NCBI GenBank assembly: GCA_009739215.1
Contig: VSJF01000002.1
Coordinates: forward strand, 372,001-436,000
Origin: Floccularia luteovirens
Lineage: Eukaryota; Basidiomycota; Agaricomycetes; Agaricales; Squamanitaceae
Direction: 5' to 3'
DNA length: 64,000 nucleotides
A model generated the notes under the pieces. The model worked only from the letters and a program-made list of their open reading frames with translations. It did no database searches and was not told the DNA's origin. Made by a program: the position numbers and the translations under genes. Numbering within the stretch: the stretch's first letter is position 1; the number at the start of each line of letters is the position of its first letter. Positions 1 through 11,324 of the stretch are shown here, in pieces.

Positions 1-1242
1 CGAAGACATGTTCCTTTCGCGTCACGGTGATATTATGTTAGAAGACGAAATAAGGGACACAAGAAGTACAGAGAATACACCACTTATTGGTCGACGAGGA
101 TTATCAAGAATCGTTTTTGGCGATTTCTGGTGGTTGGTACAACTATTACTAGTTTTACCTCTACCTGTTATCATGGTTTTGGAAATGACCCTAGTATTCT
201 TTGGTATGATGGCACAGACTCTGTCAGATGGAGCCAACGCAGCTATCAGTAAGCCCATTGTCTAAGCTATTAATCTGTACGTTGACTGAACCCTCTTCAA
301 TGGCAGTATACGTAGGAACAGCAATTCTGGGCGTCTTACTCGTACTTCCGGCTTCACCATTTGTTGTTGCAGTTGAACGCAAATTCGGATATATCTTCGC
401 ATTGATATTCATTATATCAGCCATCAGTGCTCTATCTGCGTTTCCCTTCACGCCCTCGAATCCTCTAAAGGTAAACTTCCAGCAGAGGATATTACTGGGA
501 GATGTGATTACACCATCGGGACTAGCCCCTTCGGAATCGCTACAAGTACTCAATGCAAGTATAGTTCACTCTGGTACTCGCGTGGAGACCGTGCTTGGAG
601 GTGTACCCGGTTATGCCAAGCTACTTACTCCCAAGTTGCCATCCTCTTTAGGCAAGGAGGTAGTCTGCAAACCCAGTAGCACGAGAAAGGGGATAGAAGA
701 ATGCACGTGGGAATCCAGTGATCGTATGCCTTCTCCAGGTGGCAACCTTCAAAATTGGAATGCCCGCCTGGCTGGTGATACACAACTAGGTAGATGGATA
801 CGCACAAAGGTGGAACGTACTTGGAACTAGTTCTGCACGATTTACAGTTAAAGGGCGCAACTCGCGCTCATGTCACCTGTACTTTGATAACCATCCAGTT
901 ACAAAGTACATCGTCAAGGGGGCAGAAAAATCTGTTAAATCCAGAATATTCCAGTCATTCCGGGAGGTGAAGTTGTGGAGTAGGACATGGGACCGAGAAT
1001 TTGTGGTGGATGTTGAATGGAGTCAAGAGTTAGGTAATGGGAGTGCTGAAGGGCTGAAGGGTAGGATCGCCTGCGGTTGGGTGGAATATGAAAGTGGTAT
1101 GGTGGATAACGGAAGCTTAACAGGCGAGGAGAGACCAAAGATTCCCGCTTTCGAAGAGTTCCTATCCTTTTTGCCTGAATGGGTTTCTGTAACGAAAGCG
1201 ACTGATGCGTTAGTGGAAGTTTCGAGCGAGTTTGTAGTTTGA
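1..1242 (+). CDS. PFF1: Vacuolar membrane protease, C-terminal part (M28 family, PFF1-like), truncated by window edge
   Basis: Only the 3' part of the gene is in the window. It starts with hydrophobic membrane segments (about 8-248 and 307-450). A luminal beta-rich tail follows, with the run of features I know from PFF1-type vacuolar proteases: a 'LPSS.GK.V.CKPS' stretch, 'IEECTWES', 'VKGRNSRSCHLYFD' and a final 'IPAFEEFLSFLPEWVSVTKATDALVE' type ending. The M28 peptidase domain itself lies upstream and is not seen. A 58 bp intron at 249-306 restores the frame. Around 826-832 the reading jumps by one base (TWN, then SSARF); either a single-base frameshift or an intron such as 790-847 could explain it. 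Stop is at 1240-1242. It is tail-to-tail with the NACHT-WD40 gene, about 106 bp apart. The family call is fairly sure; the integrity of the frame is not. Confidence 0.72.
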
Positions 1243-1348
1243 GTTGTTTTTGTCTGTAAGTTAAATGATAAATATGTCCATAGCGTCAACTTATACAGAT
1301 TATAGTACATTCAGTATGATTCAAATGGAATAAAGGAACTTTTGGCGT

Positions 1349-4300
1349 TTATTTAATGGCCTCAACGTCTTCAGTGATAGTTAGATTATCGAAGGCAAGG
1401 ATTGTAAGCTGTGCAGAGTCTGAAAATATCGCAAAATGGTTATGATCTTGCCACACTACTTTCCTCCAGGCATTAGGTCTTCTTGATGTTGGTATCCAAC
1501 ACATTTTCTTTCCGCTATGAGTACGAACCCAGCCATCTTCGTAAAGTTGTAAATGCGTCGTTCCATTGTTCCTAGGGACTGGGAAGGAGTCATGTCCGTA
1601 CTGATCCACACGTTCGCTAGTCTCAGCATTGAATACACCGACACTATTAAACACTGTGATTGAAATTAAGCGCCCATCGGTTGACCATACGGCCTTCTCT
1701 CCCCTTCCCATGGTATTGGGGAGGGTAGATAATAAAATGGGCGGTGTTGAGGTAACGTTCCATATGCAGACAGTGGTATCCTTGTTCGTGACTGCGAGCT
1801 TCGTTGCGTCTGGGGAGAAGGTGACACGAGGACCGAAGTTTCCGTAAATAACGCAAGTTGGGACTCTCAATTGGGATGTAGCGGACCAGACAGCGATTTT
1901 ATCTTTCATCACTGCCGCAACATGTGAATGATCCGGTGAGAAGATGACATTCTGCGGTTCAACTTGCTTCGTTGGTGGTTCGGATATAGGGTGAGATAAG
2001 TCCCAGAGCTGAATGGTAGTTAGTGAAGAGGAGGTAAGTCGTTCACCGTCCGGCGAGAATGATAACGAGCGGAGATTTCCGATAGTCGTTAGTTCACCAC
2101 GGGATTGCCAAGTCTGTGGGTCCCAAAATTGGATGACATCGTAGTCGTAATCGAATACTGCAATGAGATCTCCCTTTGGAGACACGGCGATGTTTGCCGA
2201 GTTGGCCGTCAATGAACGGATAATCTTGCCAGTCGCTGCATCCCATACCACCGTTTCATTACCGCCACCTGATACAATCTCGGTTTCGTTATGAAGGAAA
2301 GCAGCTGAGAGCACTAAGTGTGTGTATGCGCTTCTCATCTCCTGTATGATCTTCTTGCCTTCGACGTCCCATAACCGAAGTCCATCATCAGACACGTCTA
2401 CCACTCGAGTCAAGTCCTTTGAGATAGCTTCCACCCATTTTAACGCAGGAATACTCTTCACCATCATCACTTCTTTTCCAATAGTGACTTTCCAAACTTG
2501 TAGGCCACCTTCATCGTCCACGGAAACAACCCGCGTGCCTGCTGTATCCCATAAGACCTTCATTACACGGCCGCTCACAGTTTGTCGATGAGCCCGTGCA
2601 CCGGATACGACACTCCATACGCAGAAGGATCCATCAAGTGAGCCCGAGACAATCCATTTCCCGTCTGGTCTCCATGCAAGGCACCAAACACCTCCTTTAT
2701 GTCCTACCAGCGTCCTTTTCAATGTCCCGACTCCAGAATCCCATATTCGTACACTGCCGTTCTCGGACCCTAAGGCGATCCAGCACCCATCTGGGGAATA
2801 TTCTACAGCTGTCGCGCTAGTTTCTATTACGCGAAGACAAGGGCTCCAAGATGGATTTCGGGGAAGGAGAAGCCGTGGTGAGCTGCGATGACTGTTCGGG
2901 GAATTTTCATTAGCATATACTTCTACAAGCTTGCATGATGGCGCAAATGTGAGCGCTGTGTCGTAGATCTGCCAAGGACAGAGAGTGATCGGCAAGAAGA
3001 ATTCGAGTACGAGCTGGTGCGCATTCTTCACTAACTCGGGAATGTTTGTCTCATCTTTTTTGACGCTGTTCTATTTACGATGTTATGAGGATTATCCCAC
3101 ACTAGGTATGTGAGAAGGGATGCTTACCTGCCACCAACGATGCGCAGCTAACAATGCTGGAACTGCATCTTCTAACCGACCGAGGAAGCTTAGTGTCTCA
3201 ATCCAAACCATGAGATTCGTCGTCATAAACTTTTCTACTAGACCCAACAGCTGCGGCGTCGCTTTACTCTCCGTCAGATGGGTAGCCCAGTGTACACAGG
3301 CATACTGGAGGTGAGGAGGAATGAATTCCTTCACGCGTTCGTGTAGATCAGCGATGTCGCTCTTGTGTATCAAGGGATCGTCTAGTTGGCAGATATTCTT
3401 TACCAGAACACCTCCTCTAGTCATTATTTCGAGGCAGCCAGTTGTAAGACGAGTATGGTGTACAACAGGGTTGACGTAGAATGTGATATTTTTGCATCGT
3501 GTTTCGTCAATGAGGAACTGGCGGAAACTTGAATGTAACATCTGTATCTCCCTATTCTCGTCTATCTTTTTGTTTGCTTTTTTTGCTATGAGAATAACAG
3601 ACCCTAGACGACTCAGGATGTAGTCCGTATCTTCAACAAGGACGCCGACCAAGTCTTTCATGACATTGGCTGATACATGATCCTGAACCAGAGCAAGAAC
3701 CCCAAGTACGGCCTGAATATTATTCTTGATATCTTCTGAGTTCAAGTTCGTCATCGGAGAAAGGGTTTTGTAGCACAGTTAGGTATAGCCGATTCAGTGG
3801 TCCAAGGCTATGTGCTACTCCGACATGATTGTCAGATAGTAAGGCTTCCAAAGTTTTATTCGGACGAAAGGGTGTGTGTTGTTCCAGGAACATAACCACT
3901 GTAGCAGCAAAAATGAAAAGTCCGTTCGCGCACCGAGTAAGGTCATCGATAAGGGTCGGGTGTGCGCTGAATATTTCTTCCCTACATTCTACACTACAAA
4001 GCTTTTTATCCAAGAAAAGTTTAATGTCTGCGTCAGCACTATTCCTGGGTATATCCTGCATCCTGAATGGCTTCGATATTTTTTGAAAATCCACGGAGTC
4101 AAGAGCCTCTTGAATATTCATTTCCGGACGGGTTGTTACAAGCACACGGAGAGGGAATGGTACACTGGGCAACTGTTGTATAAGGAGATATAGAAACTGG
4201 ACGATATCGTCTTGAGCGGATTCTTTACACTCGTCCAAAGCGTCAATAACGATAATCACTCGATGGTGCAAGGCGGGGACCTCCCTCAGTGGTTTGATCA

Positions 4301-5419
4301 ATAAAGATTCAAGCTCGAACTTGAGTTGTTCATTTTGTTTCCCTTGTTTCTTGAACGTATTAGCAGCAGCAATGATGTGAGGGCGAATCTGCGCCTGGGA
4401 GTGGGCCAGTTGATATGCTATGCTCCCTATGATATGACGTGTAGAACTGAGCTTTTCGACATCACGAACAAAGAAGAAAGAAGCCCCAAGGCTCCCGGAT
4501 TTGTCTAGTCGTTCAGCCACCTCATGTGCTATGGTGGATTTTCCCGTGCCTGCACCCCCAGTCAGCACATAGATCAAAGGGTCATTCCCAGTAGGACCAT
4601 AACCACGGGTCCACGCCATCATGTCTTCCAATATGTCGGCTCGAGTACCCTCCAGGACCCCAGAGGTTGTGGGAATCAGAGTCGAAGAATACCGAGCGTT
4701 AACATGTGGAAGGTAATCTAGCACCTTTTCAGTCAACTGTTCTATCACCCCGTTGAGAAGATGTTCGATGGTGATTTGTCCTTGCATCTTTAAAGAGTAT
4801 TCGATCGTTAGGTATCAACAACAATAATAAGATCCATGATCACTACGCACAAAGAAAGTCTTGTTTGCTTCATCAATACCTTGTTTAAGCTTGGATAACG
4901 TATTTGCAACACTCTTGCTACAATAAAACTTCCTCAACTGCGCGTATTTTTTGAGCTCCGAAGCTTCACAAAGAATATCATCCAGTTTCCTACACAAGGT
5001 GTTTATTGAAGATGGAGTTGATCAGTTGATGATGAGGTTAGACCAACCTCTTTAGAGCACTTATCCTGTCATCTAGTTCTAGAGATGATAGACGGGTTGT
5101 TCCGTATGCGCTAGATGCGTTATAAGCCATATCCCTTATCGTAACAATATTGGAGGCGAGTGTTTTGATGTTATCCGCAAGTTCCTTCCTGACTTCTTCG
5201 TTCTCTCTGGTTTTCTGTTGCACCGGACATTGAATCTGTGAACACGATACAATGAATGGTTTCAAAACTGACCGCGATCATCCCAATAAGAGAGGATAGA
5301 ACTGATGCAGCACCCCCCAAGCCAGGAACCGGGCCCGACGCATCTTTTACGATATCCAAAAATCCTTGTGCCACTTTCAAGACACCATCGATTACTTGAT
5401 CAGCTTTTGAGGGATGCAT
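1349..5419 (-). CDS. NACHT-WD40 STAND (NLR-like) receptor
   Basis: Multi-exon gene on the minus strand. The chosen start, ATG at 5417-5419, opens a helical N-terminal region ending in 'PVPGLGGAASVLSSLIG', typical of the N-terminal adaptor of Agaricomycete NLR-like proteins. Short helical exons follow at about 5270-4815. The NACHT exon (about 4787-3740) shows Walker A GGAGTGKST (about 4533-4559) and Walker B 'VIIVIDALDECKE'. A winged-helix-like part (about 3740-3092) is followed by a C-terminal exon (3031-1349) with about nine WD40 blades (VRIWDSG, FCVWSVV, LRLWDVEG, IQLWDLSH, VCIWNVTS and others). Such proteins act in the cytosol as signal-sensing switches, in fungi often in non-self recognition; the ligand is unknown. 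Between NACHT and the winged helix (about 3720-3754) two frames overlap, so a short intron or a one-base shift must be assumed there. Confidence 0.85.
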
Positions 5420-6065
5420 CACTTCAAAAAACCAAATAATTTGATTATCGTGATGATCGTGAGCTCGTGGGTACTCGTTGAAAGAAAGCGAATACTGATG
5501 GAGGACACTGCTTCCGCAATGGAAGGAGTTTTGGTTACCTTGGCCGTGCATCATCTATAAACAGTAGCCTGGCTCACACGTTGCAAAGAGCGCTTGATTC
5601 GGCATGCAACATGAAGCGCCTGTAAAGCTGTTGTATCACGCGATCATGTTACTTCGCTTCGGTTTCGCTTCCTGTGTTCGGACTGTATTGTCGTATGTTG
5701 CACGACCGTCAAGCATTGCCAGAACTCGGAGTAGAATAGGAGAGGTCGCGATTTTCTGGGAGGGCTTCCATTTCCATCAGTGGAAGGCCGACACTAAGAA
5801 CTAATACAACAGCGGTGGAGGTAAGAATAAAATAGTGAGTCGCTTTAAGCGTACAGTCAGCTGGAGGTGGAAAGGTGAAGTATACGTCAGCTTGAGATTT
5901 AGAAACTTATGTACCTGCCAAAAAGCGGCCTTCCATTTGAATGTTGCTAATAGAACTGCGAGTCTTCCCGCACCTTCAAGACACATACTGGCACGAATAG
6001 TCGACGTATGACTCCCATTTCAGAAATTGATGAGAATTCTTGATGGCGAAGTTGTATGGTTTGAT

Positions 6066-6187
6066 TAGGGTCTTTCAAAGTTGTCCATTAATTATCCCAT
6101 TAATTGTTCCATTATCAAAATTTGGCGGGAAAAACGACTTAATGGAACAAATAATGGGATAGTTAATGACAACTTTGAAAGACCCTA
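6066..6187. mobile_element. MITE-like element, about 122 bp with about 50 bp terminal inverted repeats
   Basis: The left arm (from TTAGGGTCTTTCAAAGTTGT) and the right arm (ending ACAACTTTGAAAGACCCTAA) are near-perfect reverse complements over about 50 bp, with only a short non-paired centre. A TA dinucleotide sits at both ends (6066-6067 and 6186-6187), as expected for a TA target-site duplication of Tc1/mariner-type non-autonomous elements. There is no coding capacity. Confidence 0.75.
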
Positions 6188-6703
6188 ATAATTGTATGCG
6201 GCTCTAGTGCCACATGCCAGTTAGAAACGTAAGAGTTTTCCAGTTTTCCCATTATATAGTCATCCTCAGTCATCACACCAAAATGGGGGAAGTTGTACGT
6301 ATGATTTTCTCAAGCTCATGTTTTCCAGATACCCATTGATTGACCTAGGTCCACAAATCAAAGATGAGTTCTGATTATAGGCGAACGAGCCCTATTTCCT
6401 CGGCCTAGAGCACGTTAGCTTGTCAAAATACGTTATGACACATGTACACTTCGTCTACGGAAGGACTGTCCCTCTGCGAATATCGAAACCCAATGGTCGT
6501 CGCTTTTGTGGCAGGAGAGAAGCTGAAAGACAATTAACGAAGAAACCGTGACACGTGATAGCATCCTGAGGAAGAGACTCTGACTGCCGTTAGGAAGATT
6601 ATGTATAAAATGGAAACAAGCTATTTTCATACATCTCACAGTGCTGGTGCTCGTAGGAGGTACGCGATCAAGAACGGAAGCTGTTCCGAAACCTTACAGT
6701 TTT

Positions 6704-6711
6704 TATATATA
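6704..6711 (+). promoter_or_regulatory. TATA-like box of the MFS gene
   Basis: TATATATA lies 73 bp upstream of the chosen ATG at 6784. This supports the start at 6784 over the in-frame ATG at 6601, which lies upstream of the box. Confidence 0.4.
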
Positions 6712-6783
6712 TTCTCCTTCTTTGAAACTGTAGCCGTGCACCTAGCTCCTGTTAAAACTCCACTTCATCAAGAAATTACCTCT

Positions 6784-9213
6784 ATGGCTACTGAAATCAG
6801 TGAACAAGCTCCCACTGATACGGGTTCGACGACACCTACATCTACCAAACGCGGAGACAACATTCAACTCACGGACCAAACAAATCTCCTTCCTTTTAAG
6901 AAGATAATTGCTTCTTTCCTAGGTCTAGCTCTTTGCATCGTTGTATCTACATTGGACTCTGTTATAGTTGCCACCGGGCTTCCGACCATCTCATCTGCGT
7001 TCAATGCTGGAGCAGTGGTATCATGGGTGCCATCAGCTTATCTATTAACCTCGACAAGCTTTCAGCCGTTGTATGGACGCTTTAGCGATATCTTTGGAAG
7101 AAAAGCTGCCTTATGTGTCGCTATGTTTGTATTCATGCTCGGAAATCTATTAGCAGGGTTTTCGCGATCTATTGTTCAACTTATTGTGTTTAGAGGGATA
7201 GCGGGAGCTGGGGGAGGTGAGTGCACACAAGTAAAATTTTGTTGGCTGAGAGTTTATGTCTGATTATGAATACTTGAAACTTAGGTGGGATCATTAGTAT
7301 GGCCCAGATCGTTATATCTGATATCGTCAGTCTCCGCGAAAGGTATAAAGCAGTCCACGTCCTATATCAAACATACTCACGCAACATATAGAGGGAAATA
7401 TCAAGGAATAATTGGGGGTGTGCTTGCACTTGGATATGCAATAGGACCGGTGATCGGAGGCGCTTTGTCGCAAAAAGTATCTTGGAGGGTGAGTATTCTC
7501 GTTTTTATTTGTAGACTACCAGTTGGTCTGACATTGCAGGAACATATCAGTGGTGCTTTTGGATAAGCATACCAGTCTCGCTATGTGCAGTAATTGTTGT
7601 CATCTTTATCCTTCCCCTAAAACCGGTTCTTGGAGGAATGCGAAGGTATGCTCTAGATTCACTTTATTTGGTGACTGTATTCTAATTTCGTGAAGCAAAT
7701 TACTTGTAGTCGATTACCTGGGAGCAATGTTGACCCTTGTTGGGTGTACATTAGTTATTCTTCCATTAATATGGGTGGGTTTTTGTGCCTCCTTACTTCT
7801 ACTATTCAATATCAATTTTTTTGTGTTCCATCCAGGGTGGTGTGACATTCCCGTGGAAATCTGCCATCGTTTTAGCACCCTTGTTCTCGGGCTTTTTAGT
7901 CGTTGTGATTTTCTGCTTTTGGGAGTGGAAGGGCGCAAAGTTGCCTATTGTCCCAAGTAAATGGGTGTGAAATTTACTGTGTAACCGAAGACTGACATAT
8001 TCCCTCAGTGTACATATTTAGGCACATGACGGTAACTGGTGTTTACATTGCCATGTTTGTCAAGTGAGTATCATAGGCCTTCTTTCTGTTGGCTATTACC
8101 CCCTAACATGGCATCTATTCCAGTGGGTTCGTATACTTCTCGTCGATGTATTACCTCCCCCAGTTCTTCCAAGTTGTACTTGGTTACTCCCCTATACGAG
8201 CTGGAGTGTTTCTGGTTCCAGTTCTTGTCAGTCAGATGGTAGTAAGTTGGGTAGCGGTAAGTATCAATCATGAAAAAACTTTCCTTATTTTAATGTGTTC
8301 AATCTCACAGGGGGTTATCGTAAGCCGGACAGGAAGATACCGCGTCTGTAATTTTCTTTGCTTCAACCCCATATAACTGACGTCGCTGATTACTAGACCA
8401 TAATTCACCTCGGGTTCTCCATTTGGTCGCTTGCATGTGGGTTGCTTTCCACTATCACTCCAAAATCGCGCGAAGTGGTGCTTGTTATATTCATGCTCCT
8501 TGCTGGAACTGGTGCAGGACAGGTAAGAATCTTTTGTATCAAAACGGAATCCACATGTTGATACAGTTTTGTAGACTTTACAGACAACCACCGTAGCCGC
8601 ACAAGCGAGTGTATCCAGGAGAGATATGTCAGTTGTTACAGCCTTCCGTAATGTGTGTGCCTTTTCCCCTCTAAGTCGTTGTATACTAGATTGTCTAATG
8701 ATTTGTTCAGTTCATTAGATTACTTGGAGGAACGCTGTCACTTGCTATTGGTGCTACGATCATGTGAGCAAATCCCAGTGTATGCTGCGAATCAAACATA
8801 CTAAATTAATGTTTTATTTCAGAAACAACTCACTCCGTGGTTCAATGGAAGCCTTATTCTTACCCCCACAAGTGATAACAGCCATCATTGACGACCCAGC
8901 AAAACTTTCAATACCCTCCATAGTGGGCTTGGACGCGACGACTGCAATGCTTATATTGAATCATGGCTACAACAAAGGATTCCGATCAGTATTTATATTG
9001 AATGCGTGCTTAACCGCTGTAGCCACCTTGGCAAGTATCTTCATGATCAAGCATAAAGAACTCACCAGAGGTGATGATGATCAACGAAAACAAGCTGCTC
9101 AGCAAATCGAGGAAAAGGAATTGCAGGAGAAGAAAAGAAGCGAAAGTCAAGACGGAGGTACGAATGACATTGAAAAAGGCTCCCATGAGGCAGACACGTC
9201 AGACGAGAAATGA
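6784..9213 (+). CDS. MFS transporter, DHA2-like (14-TM) drug/metabolite exporter
   Basis: About a dozen exons splice into one open frame. The start at 6784 gives a short soluble tail (MATEISEQAP...) before TM1. Motif A is seen as GRFSDIFGRK, and the antiporter motif C as LGYAIGPVIGG followed by KVSWRWCFWISIPVS, which marks proton-coupled antiporters of the DHA2 type. The protein ends in a charged cytosolic tail (KELTRGDDDQRKQ ... HEADTSDEK). I checked donor and acceptor sites across the gene (for example 7216, 7487, 7646, 8521) and found no break. Such proteins export toxins or secondary metabolites at the plasma membrane; the substrate is unknown. It lies 8 kb from the P450 and 15 kb from the first reductase, so a role in the same cluster is only a guess. 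Confidence 0.9.
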
Positions 9214-9427
9214 TATCATTCATGGAAAGCATGAATCTAGGATATAGGCTCCCTAATGGAATCTTCTACCCAAAATCATCAGTTATAGATAGACAGAACG
9301 GGATATCTTTGTCCTTGTATATGTACAGTACTATTCTTTTATTTGTACAACTGTAAAAAACCCGAACACCTTTAGAGATGAATAGACACAATTAGACAAT
9401 CTGTAGTCTCACTGGATATATGTGAAT

Positions 9428-10846
9428 TTAACAAATAATACACTCTGCTTCAGGCTTTGCTAGTTTTGCTTCTAAACGAGCTCTCAGCTTCTCGTCTTCA
9501 GCAATATAAGATGTTCCTCTAAACATAGGAGTCAGAAAGATGAATTACTTTTTACTAAATTGATACTTACATATATTGTAAACTGGTACCCATGAGACTG
9601 TCATCTAATGACCTTGTTATCTCATCGTGGCGTCGGTGTGACGTCGCGGCGAGCTGTTGCTGCGAGTTTAGTCGCAGTGATATAGTTGGTCGTGCTCTCG
9701 CACTAGTCGGCGTCGAAAAGCGCCGTATATAAGTTGAACCTTGTGGCACGCCATAATCCTGTGGCGAACTGGGTGAGTTCGCGGACATTGGCAGGGGCTC
9801 GGGAATTAAGAGACGAGAGTCAATCCAGGAGGGGGAGCTATGTTCAGAAAGGGATAGTGATACACCCCAAGCGCCTTTTCGAACTCGACTATAGTCATCC
9901 TCGGCGATGAAGAATACAAAACGCCACATCCTGCCTATGAGAATGTAATACTATCAATTAGGTGGCGGAAGTGAGAACCGAATGGGAACTTGCCTTTTGC
10001 GATGAACTCGAGCACGATTTCTTTGGAAACTCTCATACGTTTCTGGAATTGAACAATCACGAAATTCGCTGCAAAAGATCCTTCATCTCCGGGTACATCC
10101 TCAACTGTTATTTCATCCTGAGGTAGAGTAGCGCCAAGTATCATCTGATCAGCCCCAGATATTGGTGAGAACTCTGGAGATAGTCGCAACCGTTGGAATA
10201 GTAGTTGGTCTGACGTGACTAAACATGCAAGGCGTAGCTCCGAGATTGTGCTTTTCGTTAACGGGCTGGAGAAGGACAACAACGCAGTGAGCAAGTCAGG
10301 TACTTGTGCAAACTCGTCCAAAGTTTTATCCGGCGCTCGCTTGATGATTGCCCAATACAAAGGCGTATGTCCCTCTACCGATTTCTCTTGGAGAATGCTT
10401 GATAATGAAACGGAATGGGCCGCACAAGCATCTGCACAACTCTGCAGGATTCCCAGTACTGCATGTGAGTGTGGGTTATGCTCCCGTACAATATCTCGCA
10501 CCAGACCAAGGATAGTGGTGCGGACTTCACGAGTGGTGCGTGAAGTAGTTGTGAAATTGGTAAACCAATTAGCTTTAGCTTTTCCTTTTATAGAAGATGA
10601 TGATGATGATGAACTGGAGGACGGGGATACAGCAGTTAATGGAGGGAATAACGTTGATCTAGACGGTGAGCCACGCAGTTGATCTGAGGGGGTAGAAGGT
10701 CCACCTGGTCCTTTCTCAGTCGGAAAACCAGATGCAGTCGTGCTGCCCCCTATTCGCAGTTGGGAGCCAAGTTCATCATATGAAGGTGGTGCGTCCTCTG
10801 GTGTCGGGTCATCGGATAGTAGCTGTTTCTGTATTTCAAGAATCAT
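9428..10846 (-). CDS. Basidiomycete protein of unknown function with ankyrin-like segment and CaaX-like C terminus
   Basis: Three or more exons on the minus strand. The start at 10846 opens a low-complexity N-terminus with 'DAPPSYDELGSQ' (a PPxY-like motif) and a ten-serine run. A helical domain follows with one ankyrin-like stretch (VEGHTPLYWAIIKRAPDKT). After introns near 9940 and 9570, a serine/proline-rich region leads to a last exon reading GTSYIAEDEKLRARLEAKLA and ending in ECIIC with stop at 9428-9430. The last four residues, CIIC, fit a CaaX prenylation box. I know no function for this family. The gene is head-to-tail with the DUF7330-type gene upstream on the same strand. Confidence 0.7.
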
Positions 10847-11324
10847 AATTCTGAGTCAAAGAGTTTCTAGGAATTCAGTGGTCCGATTCAATAGTGAGTT
10901 AGGTCGAAGTATGGCTGTCGTGCTGAACCAGTTAAACAACCTCTGTATACTGCGGATCGGTAGTGATTCACATACGACGTGGTCAATCAGGACACGGTTA
11001 CACTGATTGTGACTGCGGTTGGGCAAAGATTGATATCATAAATTTGATGTCTTCCACAGCCTTTGTAATGAGGTTACCTTCTCCCTCCACACTCGGATTC
11101 AGGCACACGTGATGTATTGGAAGTCTACAGTCCCTACTTATGTAACGTACTTAGTTCTGGTTTATTCAAAGGCTGCGCGCTATAAGAATAATTGTTCTAA
11201 TCTTAGGATTCTCACATGCATTGTTTACAGACGTATTTAGCTGGAAGTGTGAAACAAAAATGACATACTCTGAATTCTCAAACACAATTTATACTAAACA
11301 AGTTTTAAACAAATAGAAATCATA
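10847..11324. other. Intergenic; nothing recognised
   Basis: About 480 bp between two minus-strand genes, holding the 3' flank of the DUF7330-type gene and the promoter of the downstream gene. No repeat, RNA or further frame is supported. Confidence 0.5.

Larger units (their letters stand above)
5420..6783. other. Intergenic; no gene seen apart from one small inverted-repeat element
   Basis: Divergent spacer between the NACHT-WD40 gene and the MFS gene. Short frames at 5604-5804 and 6433-6639 have no recognisable content. The MITE-like element at 6066-6187 and the TATA-like box at 6704-6711 are listed separately. Confidence 0.6.
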
